A stretch of 64,000 bases of DNA. Origin: Pelomonas sp. Root1444. GTDB taxonomy: Bacteria; Pseudomonadota; Gammaproteobacteria; Burkholderiales; Burkholderiaceae_C. The notes below the pieces were generated by a model that was given only the letters and a program-made list of their open reading frames with translations, ran no database searches and had not been told where the DNA came from. Both the position numbers and the translations under genes were made by a program. Where the stretch lies: positions 1,361,701 to 1,425,700 of the forward strand of contig NZ_LMFP01000003.1 in the NCBI RefSeq assembly GCF_001426885.1, written 5' to 3'. Positions 61,611-64,000 of the stretch are shown one piece after another; positions within the stretch are counted from its first letter, which is position 1; each line of letters starts with the position of its first letter.

Positions 61611-63622
61611 TCCCCGAGGTCGGCGTCTTCGCGCTGGTGCTGGCGCTGCTGGTCGCGACCGTGCAGGCCGTGCTGCCCATGGCGGGCGCGCACTGGGGCG
61701 TGGCCGGCTGGATGCGCGTCGCGCGGCCGGCCGCGGCGCTGCAATGCCTGTTCGCGTGGCTGGCCTTCGCCTGCCTGGCGCAGGCCTTCCTCACCGGCGA
61801 CTTCTCGGTGCGCTACGTCGCCGCGAACTCGCACTCCGAACTGCCGGCCATCTACCGCTTCACGGCCGTGTGGGGCAGCCACGAGGGCTCCATGCTGCTG
61901 TGGCAATGCCTGCTGTCGGGCTGGACGCTGGCCGTTGCGCTGTGCAGCCGCCAGCTCCCTCCCGCCTACGTGGCGCGCGTGCTGGCCGTCATGGGCATGA
62001 TCAGCGTCGGGCTGCTGGCCTTCCTGCTGTTCCTGTCCAACCCCTTCGAGCGGCTGCTGCCCGCCGCGGCCGAGGGGCGCGACCTGAACCCGCTGCTGCA
62101 GGACCCCGGCATGGTGCTGCACCCGCCGCTGCTCTACATGGGCTACGTCGGCTTCTCGGTGGCCTTCGCGTTCGGCATCGCGGCGCTGCTCTCGGGCGAA
62201 CTGAATGCTGCGTGGGCACGCTGGTCGCGGCCCTGGACGCTGGCAGCCTGGAGCTTCCTGACGCTGGGCATCCTGCTCGGCAGCGCCTGGGCCTACTACG
62301 TGCTCGGCTGGGGCGGCTGGTGGTTCTGGGACCCGGTCGAGAACGCCTCCTTCATGCCCTGGCTGGTCGGCACGGCGCTGGTCCACTCGCTGATCGTGAC
62401 CGACCAGCGCGGCGCCTTCCGCGGCTGGACGGTGCTGCTGGCGATCGCGGCCTTCTCGCTGAGCCTGCTGGGCACTTTCCTCGTGCGCTCGGGCGTGCTG
62501 ACGTCGGTGCACGCCTTCGCAGTGGACCCGGGCCGCGGCCTGTACATCCTGTGCTTCATGGTCGCCGTGGTGGGCGGCTCGCTGCTGCTGTACGGCTGGC
62601 GCGCGCCCACCGTCCGCGGCGGCGGCTGGTTCGCGGCGCTGTCGCGCGAGTCGCTGCTGCTCGTCAACAACGTGCTGTTCAGCACCGCCGCGCTGGCCGT
62701 GCTGATCGGCACGCTCTACCCGCTGCTGCTGGACGTGCTGGGCGGCGACAAGATCTCCGTCGGCCCGCCCTACTTCGAGGCCGTGTTCGTGCCGCTGGTC
62801 GTGCCGGCGCTGATGCTGATGGGCGTGGGCACGATGGCGCGCTTCAAGCGCAGCACCTTGCCCGAGCTGGGCCGCCGGCTGCGCTGGGCGCTGGCCGCCA
62901 GCGGCGCGAGCGCGCTGCTGCTGGCCGCGCTGCTGCCGCGCGGTAGTGCGGCGGCCTGGACGCCGCTGTCGGCCTTCGGCCTGCTGCTGGCCACCTGGTG
63001 CGTGTGCAGCACGCTGGCGCATGCCTGGCAACGCCTGGCCGGCGCGGATGAGAACGGCACCGACTGGCGCCACCGCATCACACGCCAGCCGCGCGGCTGG
63101 TGGGGCATGCTGCTGGCGCACGGGGGCATCGGGCTCTTCGTGTTCGGCGTCACGCTGGCCAACGGCTTCGAGAGCCGGCGCGAGCTGAGCCTGACGCTCG
63201 ACCAGACCGTCAGCGTCGGCGGCTTCGACTTCCAGCTGCAGCACGTCGACCGCACCACCGGCCCCAACTACGACGCGCAGCGCGGCCATGTCGCCGTCAG
63301 CCGCGACGGCCAGCTGTTGACGCTGCTGCGGCCCGAGAAGCGCCAGTACCGCGCCCAGGCCATGCCGCTGAGCCAGGCCGCCATCGACACCGGCCTGACG
63401 CGCGACCTCTTCGTCGCGCTGGGCGAGCCCGTCGACGCGCGCACCTGGACGGCGCGCATCCAGGTCAAGCCCTTCATGAGCTGGATCTGGATCGGCTGCG
63501 CGCTGATGGCCGCCGGCGGCCTGCTGGCGCTGACCGACCGCCGCTACCGCGCCACCGCCCGGCGCCGCCAGCCGGCCGCGTCGGGCGCCACGCTACCCGG
63601 CCGCGCACCGGAGGCCGCCTGA
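61607..63622 (+). CDS. ccmF: CcmF, cytochrome c haem ligation protein
   Basis: A 671-residue membrane protein with more than ten spans. The WWD motif [12 protein letters not shown] and His-containing blocks such as [11 protein letters not shown] and [12 protein letters not shown] are diagnostic. It joins haem from CcmE to apocytochromes such as NapB and NapC. Its stop shares a base with the ccmG ATG. Confidence 0.96.
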   Translation: MIPEVGVFALVLALLVATVQAVLPMAGAHWGVAGWMRVARPAAALQCLFAWLAFACLAQAFLTGDFSVRYVAANSHSELPAIYRFTAVWGSHEGSMLLWQCLLSGWTLAVALCSRQLPPAYVARVLAVMGMISVGLLAFLLFLSNPFERLLPAAAEGRDLNPLLQDPGMVLHPPLLYMGYVGFSVAFAFGIAALLSGELNAAWARWSRPWTLAAWSFLTLGILLGSAWAYYVLGWGGWWFWDPVENASFMPWLVGTALVHSLIVTDQRGAFRGWTVLLAIAAFSLSLLGTFLVRSGVLTSVHAFAVDPGRGLYILCFMVAVVGGSLLLYGWRAPTVRGGGWFAALSRESLLLVNNVLFSTAALAVLIGTLYPLLLDVLGGDKISVGPPYFEAVFVPLVVPALMLMGVGTMARFKRSTLPELGRRLRWALAASGASALLLAALLPRGSAAAWTPLSAFGLLLATWCVCSTLAHAWQRLAGADENGTDWRHRITRQPRGWWGMLLAHGGIGLFVFGVTLANGFESRRELSLTLDQTVSVGGFDFQLQHVDRTTGPNYDAQRGHVAVSRDGQLLTLLRPEKRQYRAQAMPLSQAAIDTGLTRDLFVALGEPVDARTWTARIQVKPFMSWIWIGCALMAAGGLLALTDRRYRATARRRQPAASGATLPGRAPEAA

Positions 63623-64000
63623 TGCGCTTCCTGCTGCCGCTGCTGGCCTTCCTCGCCCTGGCCGTGGTGCTGGGCCTGGGCATGCGGCGCGACCCGCGCG
63701 CGCTGCCGTCGGCGCTGGTGGACCAGCCCGCGCCCGCCATCGGCCTGCCGCTGCTGCACGATCCACAGCAACGGCTGGACACCGCGCCGTTGCGCGGCCA
63801 GGTATGGCTGCTGAACGTCTGGGCCTCCTGGTGCGAGCCCTGCCGCGCCGAACTGCCGGCGCTGAAGGTGCTGGCCGCGCGCGACGCCGTGCCGCTGTAC
63901 GGCCTGAACTACAAGGACCGCGATGCCGCGGCGCGCGCGCTGCTGGCCCAGGTCGGCAACCCCTACATCGCCTCCGCCGTCGACGCCGACGGTCGCGTGG
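63622..64000 (+). CDS. ccmG: CcmG/DsbE thiol:disulphide oxidoreductase (3' end outside window)
   Basis: The first 126 residues are present. An N-terminal membrane anchor (FLLPLLAFLALAVVLGLG) precedes a thioredoxin-like fold with active site WASWCEPC. It reduces the CXXCH cysteines before haem ligation. The gene runs off the right edge, and ccmH is expected downstream. Confidence 0.93.
   Translation, partial: MRFLLPLLAFLALAVVLGLGMRRDPRALPSALVDQPAPAIGLPLLHDPQQRLDTAPLRGQVWLLNVWASWCEPCRAELPALKVLAARDAVPLYGLNYKDRDAAARALLAQVGNPYIASAVDADGRV

Noticed and set aside
1-64000. CRISPR arrays, insertion sequences, prophage or integrase genes
   Set aside because: No regularly spaced repeats, transposase, integrase or phage structural proteins were recognised on either strand.

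Overview
The window is from a chromosome of a high-GC betaproteobacterium of the order Burkholderiales. The Roseateles/Mitsuaria/Rubrivivax-Leptothrix group is the best guess. This rests on the strong G/C bias at third codon positions, the linked housekeeping blocks hslVU-dksA-COG0523 and lnt-glyQ-glyS-gmhB-plsC, a nap-ccm supercluster, and many LysR regulators. No rRNA, tRNA, insertion sequence, prophage or CRISPR array was seen.

Layout. 1-6.0 kb: the end of a LuxR-type regulator, then on the minus strand a STAS-domain protein, the HslVU protease, a DksA with a degenerate zinc finger and a COG0523 metal-chaperone GTPase. 6.0-13.8 kb (plus strand): corC, lnt, glyQ, glyS, a gmhB-like gene lacking catalytic aspartates, plsC and a YgjP-type metallopeptidase, closed by a hairpin terminator. 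14-23 kb: small accessory units, namely an MBL hydrolase and a MerR regulator sharing an operator, a secreted TonB-C protein, a PEP-CTERM-like GDSL esterase, LysR/azoR, pirin, a DUF938 methyltransferase, and LysR/SDR with a clear T-N11-A box. 23-27 kb: a branched-chain amino-acid-type ABC transporter with permease and ATPase fused (LivM-LivG) and no binding protein. 27-37 kb: BON lipoprotein, AsmA protein, a TonB receptor/YfiR/hybrid histidine kinase unit, and a LamG-tailed alginate-lyase-like lipoprotein.

36.9-48.3 kb is the most coherent metabolic island: ten minus-strand genes, tightly packed apart from one repeat-bearing gap, reading dgoD-dgoK-dgoA-GH35 beta-galactosidase-lactonase-araF-araG-araH-SDR-LysR. 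Together they can release galactose from galactosides, import it, and degrade it by the De Ley-Doudoroff route (dehydrogenase, lactonase, dehydratase, kinase, aldolase). A near-perfect 12-bp-arm inverted repeat containing a T-N11-A box lies about 75 bp upstream of dgoD.

48.4-48.9 kb is the only long gene-poor stretch. It holds a compact unit with a sigma70-like promoter, ribosome-binding site, 32-codon hydrophobic ORF and Rho-independent terminator, followed by a hairpin-rich segment and a Fur-like box in front of a siderophore receptor. 51-53.6 kb: LysE exporter, MocR regulator and a DUF59 protein. 53.7-64 kb: a polytopic membrane protein, an FNR/NNR-type palindrome, napEDABC and ccmABCDEFG (ccmG cut by the window edge), which form a periplasmic nitrate reductase plus the cytochrome c maturation system needed for NapB and NapC haem attachment.
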